Source: an uncultured Clostridia bacterium (lineage in GTDB: Bacteria; Bacillota; Clostridia; Christensenellales; CAG-314). From it: 64,000 bases of DNA. Position 1 is the first letter of the stretch, and each line of letters opens with the position of its first letter. The translations under genes were made by a program, and so were the position numbers. This document shows, in pieces, positions 17,855 through 27,500 of the stretch. Under the pieces are notes generated by a model. The model was not told the origin of the DNA. It did no database searches and saw nothing but the letters and a program-made list of their open reading frames with translations. The stretch spans positions 156,667 to 220,666 of the forward strand of contig CANOTO010000002.1 in NCBI GenBank assembly GCA_947570215.1. Direction: 5' to 3'.

Positions 17855-18307
17855 ATGAACAAATGGGATAAAAGATTTATGGAACTTACGGAGCAGGTTG
17901 CAACTTGGTCCAGCTGCTTCAAGTCCGACCGCCAAGTAGGCGCGGTAATAGTCAAGAACAAACGCATTTTAACCACAGGCTACAACGGCGCGCCGGAAGG
18001 GGTAGTTTCCTGCAAGGAAAAGGGCGAATGCCTGCGCGTAAAGTTAGGCATAGCAAGCGGAACACGACACGAGTTGTGCTACGCCGTCCACGCCGAACAG
18101 AACGCCATAATTCAAGCCGCGCGCTTGGGAATAGTGTTAGAGGGCGCAACGCTGTACTGCACGCATCAGCCCTGCGTTATCTGCGCCAAGATGATTATCA
18201 ACGCCGGTATCAAGCGTATCGTTTACAAGGAAGGCTATCCCGACGAATTTTCTACTCAATTGCTGCAAGAAGCCGGCGTTCAGGTGGACGTCTGCGACAA
18301 ATTATAA
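17855..18307 (+). CDS. Deoxycytidylate (dCMP) deaminase, ComEB family
   Basis: 150 residues. It deaminates dCMP to dUMP for thymidylate synthesis. The zinc site is clear: HAEQNAI (with the catalytic Glu) and PCVICAKMI. The N-terminal [19 protein letters not shown] matches ComEB. The ATG at 17855 is used because AAAGGTG lies nine bases upstream; the 23-codon extension is not family-like. It is followed at once by a terminator. Confidence 0.93.
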   Translation: MNKWDKRFMELTEQVATWSSCFKSDRQVGAVIVKNKRILTTGYNGAPEGVVSCKEKGECLRVKLGIASGTRHELCYAVHAEQNAIIQAARLGIVLEGATLYCTHQPCVICAKMIINAGIKRIVYKEGYPDEFSTQLLQEAGVQVDVCDKL

Positions 18308-18318
18308 AATATAGCAGT

Positions 18319-18355
18319 AAACCCCTGCCGTTTGCCGACGGCAGGGGTTTTTGTA
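18319..18355 (+). terminator. Terminator after the dCMP deaminase gene
   Basis: AAACCCCTGCCGT / ACGGCAGGGGTTT with a six-base loop and a T-run. It also serves the convergent side less well. Confidence 0.88.
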
Positions 18356-18375
18356 TTTATGCGCCGACGTAATTA

Positions 18376-19260
18376 TCAAATAAGATTGCCGTCCGCTATG
18401 TATCTAAGCGGTATGTCGAATACGTCTAACGCGCCTTTGTAGCCGTCTTTTAGCAGCCGCGGAATCGCCTGCGCGTACCGCAGCATTATTTTTGCGGTAA
18501 AATCCGCGTTGCTTTCCATAAAAACTTCCGTCCTTGCGCTGAATCCGCAGCCTTCCGTTATAACTCGGCCGCTGTGTTCCTCGCGCTCTTTCAAGCGTCT
18601 TACTTCCTGCGCGCTTACAAATGTCACTTCGGTTTCGTAGCCCTCGAAGTACCGCGGCATAGTCTTTATTTCAGTTTCTATGCGTTCTTTGTCGCTTTCA
18701 ACTGCGGCGACGAAGCAAACGCGGCGGTGCAGGCGGCAGCCGTCCCGTTCGCCGTTTTTTACAAGCCGTTCGTAGTCGTCCTTAGGCACGGTAAACTGAA
18801 CCGCGTCCAAAACGCCGTCAATTGCGCGTATGGCGTTGGAATGGCCCTGCGATACGCCTTCGCCCCATACCGTAACGTTCTCCGCGCCGTCGTTGGCAAA
18901 AATTCCGCGCGCAAGGCTAAGCAATCCGGGGTCCCAGCCTGCGGAGATTATCGACAGTCCGTCCGTTTTGAGTCCTGACAATTTTTGCTTGTATTCCGCA
19001 ATTCTCGCGTGCGTGTCGAAGCTGTCCACCGTATTGATATGCGCAAACCTGTCTGCGTAGCTCATAACGTCGCGCAGGCTTCCCAACGCGATTAGCGCAA
19101 CGTCTGCGTCGCATTTGTCTATATATGCTGCCGAGCGGTATAACGGGTTGTCTAACGTTCTGCGCGAGTATATTGCCGTCAGTTCCAACCCGTCTCTTTT
19201 CTTTATTTCCCGTTCCAAGCTTTTGCCCAAGTTGCCGTAGCCGATTATTGCAAGTTTCAT
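18376..19260 (-). CDS. ddh: meso-Diaminopimelate D-dehydrogenase
   Basis: 294 residues. It makes meso-DAP from tetrahydrodipicolinate in one NADPH-dependent step, for lysine and peptidoglycan. The N-terminal Rossmann motif is IGYGNLG. SAGWDPGLLSLARGIF and WGEGVSQGHSNAIR are typical of this enzyme. GGAG lies seven bases before the start. No terminator is evident downstream except the shared hairpin with the dCMP deaminase gene. Confidence 0.93.
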   Translation of the reverse strand: MKLAIIGYGNLGKSLEREIKKRDGLELTAIYSRRTLDNPLYRSAAYIDKCDADVALIALGSLRDVMSYADRFAHINTVDSFDTHARIAEYKQKLSGLKTDGLSIISAGWDPGLLSLARGIFANDGAENVTVWGEGVSQGHSNAIRAIDGVLDAVQFTVPKDDYERLVKNGERDGCRLHRRVCFVAAVESDKERIETEIKTMPRYFEGYETEVTFVSAQEVRRLKEREEHSGRVITEGCGFSARTEVFMESNADFTAKIMLRYAQAIPRLLKDGYKGALDVFDIPLRYIADGNLI

Positions 19261-19436
19261 ATTTATCTCCTTATTACAGGTATTATTTATGCAAATTTGT
19301 AAAAAAAATTGTCAAAAAATTAAAAATTCGCCCTAAAAGTTGATATATACGCTTTATTTTTTTGATAAAATATTGTATTATATATATGTAATAATTGTTT
19401 CACAGTGTTTAACGGAGAGTTTTTTCTTTCCGTTTC

Positions 19437-19462
19437 GGGCGTAATCGTACGGTTTTACGCCC
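19437..19462 (+). promoter_or_regulatory. Hairpin in the cdaA leader
   Basis: GGGCGTAA / TTACGCCC stem, ten-base loop, followed by TTATAAAA. It is about 60 bases before cdaA. It could be a weak attenuator; nothing like the c-di-AMP (ydaO) riboswitch is present. The AT-rich gap to ddh otherwise holds only promoter-like A/T runs. Confidence 0.35.
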
Positions 19463-19523
19463 TTATAAAACGCTCTGACGGTTATGATTTTGTAACGTAA
19501 TTTCTTAAAAAGGGATGCAAAAA

Positions 19524-20375
19524 ATGTGGGATTTTCTGACAAACTTTTTTACTGATTGGACTCTATCGACGGTATTCGCCCGCGTAGGAATAGTGCTTTT
19601 GTTTACGCTCGTATTCTACGCGCTGTTTTACTACGCAAAAAAGAGCAATATGCAGACGCTTATAATTTTCGCGGTATTGGCGGTTTTGTTTGTATTTGCT
19701 CTGTCCTTCGCTTTGCCCAAGACGGTAGTTATGTTCCTTGCATATACCACGTACGGAATCATTTGCCTTGTGGGCGTATCGCTGTTTAATCAGGAATTCC
19801 ATCGCGACTTGTTCCGTCTGTCGCTAAAACGCTCCGAAGACCGCGACAGCGGCGAAGACGACTACGGACGGGACGATCTCAATCAATCCGTTTCCGAAAT
19901 CGTCAAGGCGTGTCTCCGCCTGTCCAAGACGGACACGGGCGCGCTCATAATAGTAGCGGACGACCTGTCCGACACAATTTTGGAGAGCGGCACCAAGGTA
20001 AACGCGGAAATATCCGCCGAGCTTTTGGAAACGCTGTTTTTCCCCAAAACGCCCCTTCACGACGGAGCCGTAGTAATAACGGACAACAAGGTTGTGTCCG
20101 CAGGGTGTTATCTGCCCCTTACGCAGGCGCACAATCTCCCGCGCGAATTCGGAACTCGTCACCGCGCCGCAATAGGCGTATCCGAAGCGTTTCCGAGCCT
20201 GACCGCAATAGTAGTCAGCGAAGAAACGGGTATTATTTCCGCCGTACGCGACGGCAAAATCAAACGTTATTTGGATGCCGACCAGTTGAAAGCCATACTG
20301 GAATGCGCTATGAAATTGGCGGATAAGGGACAGGAAGTAAGTATTTGGGGGTTGCTGAACGATGAAGAAGACTGA
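19524..20375 (+). CDS. cdaA: Diadenylate cyclase CdaA (c-di-AMP synthase)
   Basis: 283 residues. It joins two ATP to c-di-AMP, which controls potassium and turgor in Bacillota. Three membrane helices (about residues 18-35, 43-60 and 63-83) precede the DAC/DisA_N domain with its motifs LHDGAVVI and GTRHRAAIG. The second ATG (19524) is preferred: AAAGGG is nine bases before it but touches the first one. In most relatives cdaR and glmM follow; here a 44-residue membrane peptide overlaps the end instead. Confidence 0.95.
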   Translation: MWDFLTNFFTDWTLSTVFARVGIVLLFTLVFYALFYYAKKSNMQTLIIFAVLAVLFVFALSFALPKTVVMFLAYTTYGIICLVGVSLFNQEFHRDLFRLSLKRSEDRDSGEDDYGRDDLNQSVSEIVKACLRLSKTDTGALIIVADDLSDTILESGTKVNAEISAELLETLFFPKTPLHDGAVVITDNKVVSAGCYLPLTQAHNLPREFGTRHRAAIGVSEAFPSLTAIVVSEETGIISAVRDGKIKRYLDADQLKAILECAMKLADKGQEVSIWGLLNDEED

Positions 20376-20496
20376 TAACAAACACGGCTTCGGCGCGAGA
20401 TTCAAACACTTTTTCAAGCATTATTTCGGATTGCTGCTTTTGGCGGTGGTTTGCGCCGTCGTAGTAACGTTGGTAATATCGTTTTGCGCCGTTTAA
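20362..20496 (+). CDS. 44-residue single-pass membrane peptide overlapping cdaA
   Basis: Begins 14 bases before the cdaA stop, in another frame, so it is likely coupled to cdaA translation. The first 20 residues are basic and His/Phe-rich (KHGFGARFKHFFKHYFG). Residues 21-43 form one hydrophobic helix ending in SFCAV. It is followed by a strong terminator, so cdaA and this gene make the whole unit. It has no similarity to the YbbR repeats of CdaR. A small regulator or partner of CdaA is a reasonable guess, unproven. Confidence 0.6.
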   Translation: MKKTDNKHGFGARFKHFFKHYFGLLLLAVVCAVVVTLVISFCAV

Positions 20497-20538
20497 GACG
20501 TTCTCGGCGTTACCCTTTTTCTTTCGTTATGTAATATG

Positions 20539-20566
20539 CGCCGCTTGTATAAGCGGCGTTTTTTTT
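20539..20566 (+). terminator. Terminator of the cdaA unit
   Basis: CGCCGCTT / AAGCGGCG stem, GTAT loop, eight T. Confidence 0.9.
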
Positions 20567-20611
20567 GTCGTTTTTTCGAATTAAAAGCAGATAATCACAG
20601 TACATTACATT

Positions 20612-21673
20612 ATGATTACGGCAAAGTTCGGCGGCACGGCAATAACCCCCGCCAATCTTCATTTTGTAAAGGATATTCTGACGCCGTTCCATAACCGCGT
20701 TGTTGTTAGCGCAGTCGGCAAGGAGTATGCGCAGGACGTCAAGACCACCGATTTGTTGTATCGCTACTACGTTACGGGCGACGAAGGCGTTTGGCGAGCA
20801 ATAGCCGACAAGTACGCGCGTCTCGCCGCAGTCAACTGCATACCTATAAACGCCGAAGAAACGCTTGACGAAGCGCATTCCCGCGCCCGCTCGCGCGATA
20901 CGAGTTATTGTATGTCTTTGGGGGAAGAACTGTCCGCCAAGTTCGTGGCAAAGTATCTAAACGCAACCTATGTAGAAGCGGACGAAATAGTGCGCTTTAA
21001 CGGTTCCAAACTGTCGTTTAACGCTACGGTGTCGCTTATGAAAAGGGCGTTCAAGGGCGTAGAATTGGCCGTAACGGGCGGATACTACGGTATGGGCAAA
21101 TACGGCAGGCAAACCTTTTCTCGCGGCGGAAGCGACGTTACGGGCGCGCTGTGCGCCGTAGCAAGCGGCAGCTCTCTGTACGAAAATTGGACGGACGCGT
21201 ACGGCGTTCAAACGGCGAATCCGGCGTTGATTGCCGGCGTTCGAACCATTCCCACAATGAGCTACGACGAGATGTACCGCTTGTCTGTCGGCGGCGCGGA
21301 GGTGCTGCATCCCGACGCGGTGTCGCCCGTCGAACGTAGCGGCATTCCTATCAGAATCGGCAATTTTTTCAATCCCGACGGCGCGTCTACGCTTATATCC
21401 AACTGTCCTTCGCGCAACGAGCTCCTGTCCGTTACGGAAAAGCTTGCCGACGGCAAGTTCGTTACTACCGTTCTTCACGCAATGCCGCTAAGTAAAATCA
21501 CGCAAATATTTTCGCGTTTTTTTTGCGATAACCGTTTCCGTTTCGACTGCTTCGGCAAGTCTTTTTCCGCGGACAGAGTGGAAGTTTACAGCTTCGAAGC
21601 GGACGGCTCCAGGGCGCTTTTGGTAACCGACGCGTCAGTCATTCGCAGTCTGTACGGATATTTCGTAAGTTAA
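20612..21673 (+). CDS. Aspartokinase, short form
   Basis: 353 residues; typical aspartokinases have 400-450. It phosphorylates aspartate, the first step to lysine/DAP, methionine and threonine. KFGGTA opens the amino-acid-kinase fold, and FSRGGSDVTGALCA and GAEVLHPDAV are conserved. After residue 265 only about 90 residues remain, enough for one degenerate ACT domain rather than two, so feedback control by lysine or threonine may be reduced or lost. No clear Shine-Dalgarno is seen. Confidence 0.85.
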   Translation: MITAKFGGTAITPANLHFVKDILTPFHNRVVVSAVGKEYAQDVKTTDLLYRYYVTGDEGVWRAIADKYARLAAVNCIPINAEETLDEAHSRARSRDTSYCMSLGEELSAKFVAKYLNATYVEADEIVRFNGSKLSFNATVSLMKRAFKGVELAVTGGYYGMGKYGRQTFSRGGSDVTGALCAVASGSSLYENWTDAYGVQTANPALIAGVRTIPTMSYDEMYRLSVGGAEVLHPDAVSPVERSGIPIRIGNFFNPDGASTLISNCPSRNELLSVTEKLADGKFVTTVLHAMPLSKITQIFSRFFCDNRFRFDCFGKSFSADRVEVYSFEADGSRALLVTDASVIRSLYGYFVS

Positions 21674-21678
21674 TAAAG

Positions 21679-21708
21679 TTGACGAAACTCCCGCTTATTT
21701 GCTACAAT
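21679..21708 (+). promoter_or_regulatory. Promoter of the two FAD-protein genes
   Basis: TTGACG, 18 bases, TACAAT, with TGC before the -10. It starts only six bases after the aspartokinase stop. Confidence 0.6.
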
Positions 21709-21728
21709 GTATAACGGTAGGTGAAGCA

Positions 21729-22907
21729 ATGAAAATATTGGTTATCGGCGGCGGTATGGCGGGCTTGACGTACGCGATTGTCGCCGCAAAAAACGGCTGC
21801 GACGTAACGGTCGCCGAGCGCAACAGCCGCGTAGGCAAAAAAATATCTATGACGGGCAACGGCAAGTGCAACTTGGGCAATTCCGCCGTTTCGGCGGCGG
21901 ATTACAACAAAAGTCCGCTTGTAAACCGCGTGCTGTCGGCAATTTCCGTCGGTGAATATCTGCGGTTTCTCGAAAGCTTGGGCGTGCGTACGTACGCCGA
22001 TTCCGAAGGCAGGCTGTATCCCTTGTCCGATTCTGCGTCTAACGTCGTCGATTGCTTGCGGTACCAATTGGCTAAGTACGGCGGCAAAACGGAATGCGAC
22101 GCCGAAGTCACCGGCTGCAAGGCCTGTAGGCAGGGCTACGAAGTACGCGTGGGCGGTGCAAGCCGTTGTTTCGACAAGGTAATACTCGCTTGCGGAAGCA
22201 GCAGTCAGGCGTTGGAAACGTCCCCGTACGCAGTCGCTCCCAAGGAGTATTTTACGCCACTTATTCCGTCGCTTGTTCCCGTCAAAATTCACAATATGGA
22301 AGGCATGCTCAACGGTATACGCGTAAAAGCCGAAGTTTCGTTGTACGACGGCGCGCTGCTTTTGGGCAAGCAAAGCGGAGAGATTTTGTTTAAGGACTAC
22401 GGTCTGTCCGGCATATGCGTATTCAATCTGTCGGCGATAATAGCTCGCAGACAGGTCAAAAGACAGCATGGCGATTATGTTTTCGTTGCCGACCTTGTTC
22501 CGAGTATGACGCAGTGGGATCTCGCAGACCTGCTGTATTTAAGGACGAAATCGGGCTACGACGCGAACAAGCTGTTTTACGGAATACTTCACAATAAGGT
22601 TGCGGAATGCGTAATCAAACGCTGCGGCGGAACTTCGGATGTATCCGTTCTTGCGCATACCGCCAAGAATATGCGGTTTCAATATCTCAAATCTTTGGAT
22701 TTTTCTATGAGTCAGGTAACTGCAGGCGGAATCGACGACAGGTACGTTAATCCCGATACGCTTAATTTGCCCAACGGTATAACGGCTCTCGGCGAAGTAC
22801 TCAACGTCGACGGCATATGCGGCGGCAACAATCTGTATTTTGCGGCGGCTTCCGCGCTGTATACATTCTCCGAAGAGCAACGTCAAACGGCGTACGGCAA
22901 AATTTAG
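21729..22907 (+). CDS. HI0933/BaiN-like FAD protein
   Basis: 392 residues. The dinucleotide fold GGGMAGLTYAIVAAKNG is followed by the family-specific GKKISMTGNGKCNLGN. Near the end GEVLNVDGICGGNNL matches GE-LDVDG-CGGYN of this group. Members are flavoproteins with poorly defined substrates (named aminoacetone oxidase, BaiN and others). The ATG has AGGTGA six bases upstream. Four bases separate it from the next flavoprotein gene, so the pair is one operon. Confidence 0.88.
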   Translation: MKILVIGGGMAGLTYAIVAAKNGCDVTVAERNSRVGKKISMTGNGKCNLGNSAVSAADYNKSPLVNRVLSAISVGEYLRFLESLGVRTYADSEGRLYPLSDSASNVVDCLRYQLAKYGGKTECDAEVTGCKACRQGYEVRVGGASRCFDKVILACGSSSQALETSPYAVAPKEYFTPLIPSLVPVKIHNMEGMLNGIRVKAEVSLYDGALLLGKQSGEILFKDYGLSGICVFNLSAIIARRQVKRQHGDYVFVADLVPSMTQWDLADLLYLRTKSGYDANKLFYGILHNKVAECVIKRCGGTSDVSVLAHTAKNMRFQYLKSLDFSMSQVTAGGIDDRYVNPDTLNLPNGITALGEVLNVDGICGGNNLYFAAASALYTFSEEQRQTAYGKI

Positions 22908-22911
22908 CAGT

Positions 22912-24498
22912 ATGGCGCAGTATCTTACCAAAGCAATAAATATTCCGCTTGGGGCATCTCGGCAGGAAGAGTTGAAGCGTATCGCTAAGTCGTTAAACGT
23001 CAAGCCGCAGCAGATCGAAGATTATCGGCTGTATAAGCGTAGCGTGGACGCGCGTGACAAGTCCGCCGTCCGTTTCGTATGCTCGTACGTGGTGCAAACG
23101 GACGCGATTCCGTCTAACGCCGTTGCATACCGTCCGAAGGTAAACGTATTGGACGGCGTTCCGAAACTTACAATAGACAAACGCTGCGTCATAGTGGGCG
23201 CGGGTCCTGCGGGACTGTTCGCCGCCCTTTATCTTACCAAATGCGGTCTGGACGTTACGGTAATCGAACGCGGTTCGGATATCGCGCAGCGCGCAAGCAA
23301 GGTAAACGGCTTTTTCGGCGGAGGACAATTGGACGAGAACACGAACGTTCAGTTCGGCTTGGGCGGAGCGGGAGCTTTTTCCGACGGCAAGCTGACAACT
23401 GGCACGTCGTCGCCCCTTATCTACACCGTATTCGACGAGCTTGTGCGTTTCGGCGCGCCGCGGGATATTATGACGTCCGCGCTTCCCCATATCGGTACGG
23501 ATAAGCTAAAACCGCTTGTCGCGAATATGCGCGACCGTATAATTTCTTACGGCGGCAAGTTTCTGTTCGATACGACTGTAACCGATTTTTCTATATCGGA
23601 CGGCGCGGTTGCAGGCGTTGAAATAAACGCAAACGGCGAAAGGAAGCGTATATCCGCCGACTTCGTAATTTTAGCGTGCGGACACAGCGCGCGCGATACA
23701 TTTCAAACGCTGTACTCGCGCGGGGCAGATATGAGCTTCAAACCTTTCGCCGTGGGTCTGCGTATAGAACACGAACGCGAATTTATAAACAAGGCTCAGT
23801 ACGGCGAGCTTTTTGCCGCTCACCGCGATTTGGGCTCTGCAAGCTACAAGCTGATAAATAACTGCGCCGACGGCCGCGGCTGTTACAGCTTCTGTATGTG
23901 CCCGGGCGGAACGGTAGTCGCGGCTTCGAGCGAACGCGGCGCGTTGGTGGTCAACGGTATGAGCGACTACGCGCGTAATGCGCCTAACAGCAACAGCGCT
24001 ATTGTCGTAACCGTCAACGCCGACGATTTGGCTGCCTTCGGATACGGCAAGGACGTATTTTCGGGATTGCGTTTTCAGCGCGATTTGGAGCGTAAGGCAT
24101 ACGGCTTGGGCGGCGGCAATTATGTAGCGCCCTGTCAAAACGCCGCCGACTTCATAGCGGACGCGCAGTCCGCTTCGGCGGTAATAACGCCAAGCTATCC
24201 GCGCGGTATCAAATTGACCAATCTCCGCAGTCTGCTGCCCAAGGCTATTTCCGACGACCTTGCAAGCTCGCTTGCGTACTTCAACGGCAAAATAAGGGGC
24301 TTTGCGGATTACGGCGTATTGACGGGCGTTGAAACGCGCACGTCCTCCCCGGTCAGGATAATACGCGGCGACGATTTTCAAAGTAATATCCGCAACCTGT
24401 ATCCCGCAGGCGAAGGCGCGGGGTACGCGGGCGGCATAGTATCGTCGGCGGTGGACGGCCTGCGCGTAGCTATGGCGTTGGCAAAGCGTCTCGGTTAA
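22912..24498 (+). CDS. COG2509-type FAD-dependent oxidoreductase
   Basis: 528 residues. The first 75 residues are a small domain that in relatives binds the long FAD protein. The dinucleotide fold VGAGPAGLFAALYL follows (near residue 98), then FGLGGAGAFSDGKLTTG, and the C-terminal PAGEGAGYAGGIVSSAVDG; all are hallmarks of this uncharacterised family of putative dehydrogenases. The true ATG follows the previous gene directly. Confidence 0.88.
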   Translation: MAQYLTKAINIPLGASRQEELKRIAKSLNVKPQQIEDYRLYKRSVDARDKSAVRFVCSYVVQTDAIPSNAVAYRPKVNVLDGVPKLTIDKRCVIVGAGPAGLFAALYLTKCGLDVTVIERGSDIAQRASKVNGFFGGGQLDENTNVQFGLGGAGAFSDGKLTTGTSSPLIYTVFDELVRFGAPRDIMTSALPHIGTDKLKPLVANMRDRIISYGGKFLFDTTVTDFSISDGAVAGVEINANGERKRISADFVILACGHSARDTFQTLYSRGADMSFKPFAVGLRIEHEREFINKAQYGELFAAHRDLGSASYKLINNCADGRGCYSFCMCPGGTVVAASSERGALVVNGMSDYARNAPNSNSAIVVTVNADDLAAFGYGKDVFSGLRFQRDLERKAYGLGGGNYVAPCQNAADFIADAQSASAVITPSYPRGIKLTNLRSLLPKAISDDLASSLAYFNGKIRGFADYGVLTGVETRTSSPVRIIRGDDFQSNIRNLYPAGEGAGYAGGIVSSAVDGLRVAMALAKRLG

Positions 24499-24526
24499 CG
24501 TTTTGATTTGTATATCGTTGCGTTAT

Positions 24527-24567
24527 AAAAAATCTCTCCGATAAAAATTTCGGAGAGATTTTTTTGC
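24527..24567 (+). terminator. Bidirectional terminator between convergent genes
   Basis: AAATCTCTCCGA paired with TCGGAGAGATTT, with T-runs on both strands. It ends the FAD-protein operon and the repeat-protein operon. Confidence 0.88.
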
Positions 24568-24585
24568 GTCAATAATATGTAATTA

Positions 24586-27500
24586 TCAGTTGATGGCTTG
24601 CAGTAAAGTATTCATAAATTCGTTGAGAGACGCGTTCTTCCATTCGTCGCGATGGGACGTTTTTTCCGTTTCCGTCATTTCTGCGTTCTCGTGACATTTT
24701 TCCCAGTATTCACGCGCGGTCACCGTCGCGCCGTGAGTTAACCTGTAAGCGGCGGAGTAACTCATAAAATCTTGGAAATTACACTTGAAAGTCTGCGTGC
24801 CGTAATCAAACGTATGCTCGGTTTCGGAACACGTTGCCGAAAGCAGAGCAAACTTGTAGTTATTGGTTTCCGCGCCGATATCCATCATTCCGCTGTCTAT
24901 AAGGTCGCCAATCGTCAGCGTTTCGGTAATGCCGCTTATTGCGCTTCCTTGTCCTAAGTCGGCTATCGATTTATCTGCGATTTTTGCGCTGAGTCCCTTT
25001 ACCTTGACGTAATTCTTGCCGTCTAATATAAGGTGTTGTCCGTGGCTGCAATCCGTTTTGCCGCATTCTTCCAACCAGCCGTAGCAGTCGCCGTTGTGCG
25101 CGTGGGACGCGTTGCCGCATAACGGTTTGGCGGTATAATCTGTGTATCCCAATGCCACGCCCATTTTCAGGTTGCTTATTTTGCCCCCGATATCTGTAAT
25201 CCTTTCGTCCTTTACGCTGTCCAATATCTTGTTTCCGTCGGTATTTATGCCCAATTTCGCAAGAGTAAGCTCGTTTGTCGCATTGGATATGCCGCTCAAT
25301 GTGTAATTGCAAAACGCCTTTTTGACGCCCGTGGGTTTTTCGGTGCGCGTTGCGTCGGTATACCACACGTATTCGTAACACGCGGCGGGGTGCGTATGAT
25401 TGTCATTACAGGTAAGTTCCGCTTCGTACCATTTGCCGTTGTACGTTTTTACGAAATCGTTGCCGTTGCTTTTAACTTCTCCGTCCGCAGTTGATTCGTC
25501 GGGATACTGTGTCCCGTCTTTTTCGTTACGGACGTATCCCATTGCCGAGCCTACGTACATATCGTTCAGTTTGTTGCCCAATTCGTCGATTCGTGTGTCG
25601 GCAAGGTCGGCAAGCATCGACGGCACGGGGTCTAATACGTCGGCAAGAGTTAACTCCTTTACCGCGTCTCCTAATGTATTCAGTTGGTTTATTCGCTTAT
25701 TGGCAAACTTGGCAAGCAGTCCTTCGGCAGGCTTGTCGTAGCAATCGTCCGTGTGCGCGTGGCTGTCGTCGCCGCAGCTCGCTTCGTACCAGCCGTAGCA
25801 GTCGTCTGTGTGCTCGTGCGTTTGTTTGCAATCCAACGTACGCTTGTAGCCCAACAGATCTCCGAGATACATACTGTTGATTGCCGTTCCAAGCTCGCTT
25901 ACGGAAGTGTCGGAAAGCGACTTCAATATGCTCGGTACGGGATCTAACACGTCGGCTAAGGTAAGGGACGACACAATTCGGTTAATAGATGTAAGCTCTC
26001 TTACCGTTTTGCTCGCCAATCTTGCGCTTATACCGGCAACTTTGTTTTCGTATTGTTCGTTCGTGTACCACACGTAGCCGTAGCAGTCGGCAAAGCGGTG
26101 TTCGCAATCGGCTTTTTTGCAGTGGACGAGTCCTTCGTACCAGTGCTCGTTGTCGTCGGACAGCAGTAACGTCTTGTCGTTGTTTTCCCGCATGTAAAAG
26201 CGTATTTCGGTAGTGTCGGCGCCTACGCGGATTTCACTTACCGTCCCGATCGGCGCTTGGCATTGCTTGCGCGAATAGCTCAGCGCCGTGCCGAGATAAA
26301 TACTTTCCAAGCCGCCGTTTATTAGCTCGTTTATCGTCATGTTCGATAAGCTTGATATGGCTCCGCTCGTTTCTCCTGCGGCAAACAAATCGGATATTTT
26401 CATTTCCTTTATTTTGTCGAACAGCGCGTTTGTGTCTCCGTTTGTAAGATCTGCCATCGACAGATTGGCTAAAACGGAGTACAAGCCTTGAACACGCGGA
26501 TAATACTGCCCGTCCTTTTCCATTTCGTCTACGTGGTCGTGATTGGACGTGCAGGCGGCGGTAGAGTACCACGCGTATGCAAAACAACCCGCCGTATGCG
26601 CGTGTTCTTCCTGCGCGCAATTGCCGTCGGCGTTGCACTCTCCGTCGTGAATATGCTCCGCTTTGCCGCAGTCGTCCGCTTCGTTCCAATTTACTTCCGT
26701 ACCGTCTTGTATCCCTTTTGCATACATAACTTTTCCGTTCGAAGTCACCTTGGCAATCGTAACGTCGCCGTCTGTCAAATACGTCTCGAACGCTTCTTTA
26801 TCGTACGACAATAAGCGCATTTGACAGCCCAACAGTCCGCCAAGGCTAACACCGTTAATCACCGAGTCGAAGCTGAGGTTGCCGCTGTCGTCCACGAAGG
26901 TGGCAATCGCGTTTTCTCCGAGTATTGCGCGCACGTATCGGCTGTCGCCCGCAATGTCGAGTACGGACAGCGCGCCGAGCGTTGCGAATGCGCCGCCGTC
27001 TTTAAGCTGCGCAAATATATTGTCCGTGCCGGACATTCCGTCGAGCAGCTTGCCTATTTTGGTTTGACCTACCGCCCACATCAGCTTGTTGTCGCTGTTT
27101 TCTTCGGGGAAGGACGACGGAAGTACGTCTGCGAACGCCACGTTTTGAAATACATAATTTATTCCCTTGTCGTTAGCAAGCAGGTCGGACAGGCTGTAAT
27201 TGGACAGCTCTTTTATTACTTCGTCCGAAAAAGCCGCGCCGTTTCCGCCGTTATCGGAGCTTTGTCCGAACATATTTAATATTGCCGGCAGCGCGCTCAC
27301 CTTTATCTGCGTCATAGCGTTGTTCAATCCGTCGTTGGTGTTGAAAAACTCGAGCGCCGGAATATCTAACACTTCTTGGGGCAGTTTCATACCGAAGGCC
27401 TTTTCGTCGCTTATATTGTATTTGGTCAAGAATTCGCCCAAGGTGAAGTATCGTCCCGTTTCTTCGTCGCGAACGCCTATTTTTGTCTGATACAGCTCGA

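Noticed and set aside
20362..20496. CdaR (YbbR) remnant after cdaA
   Set aside because: The 44-residue product has no YbbR repeat and its sequence is unlike the CdaR N-terminus.
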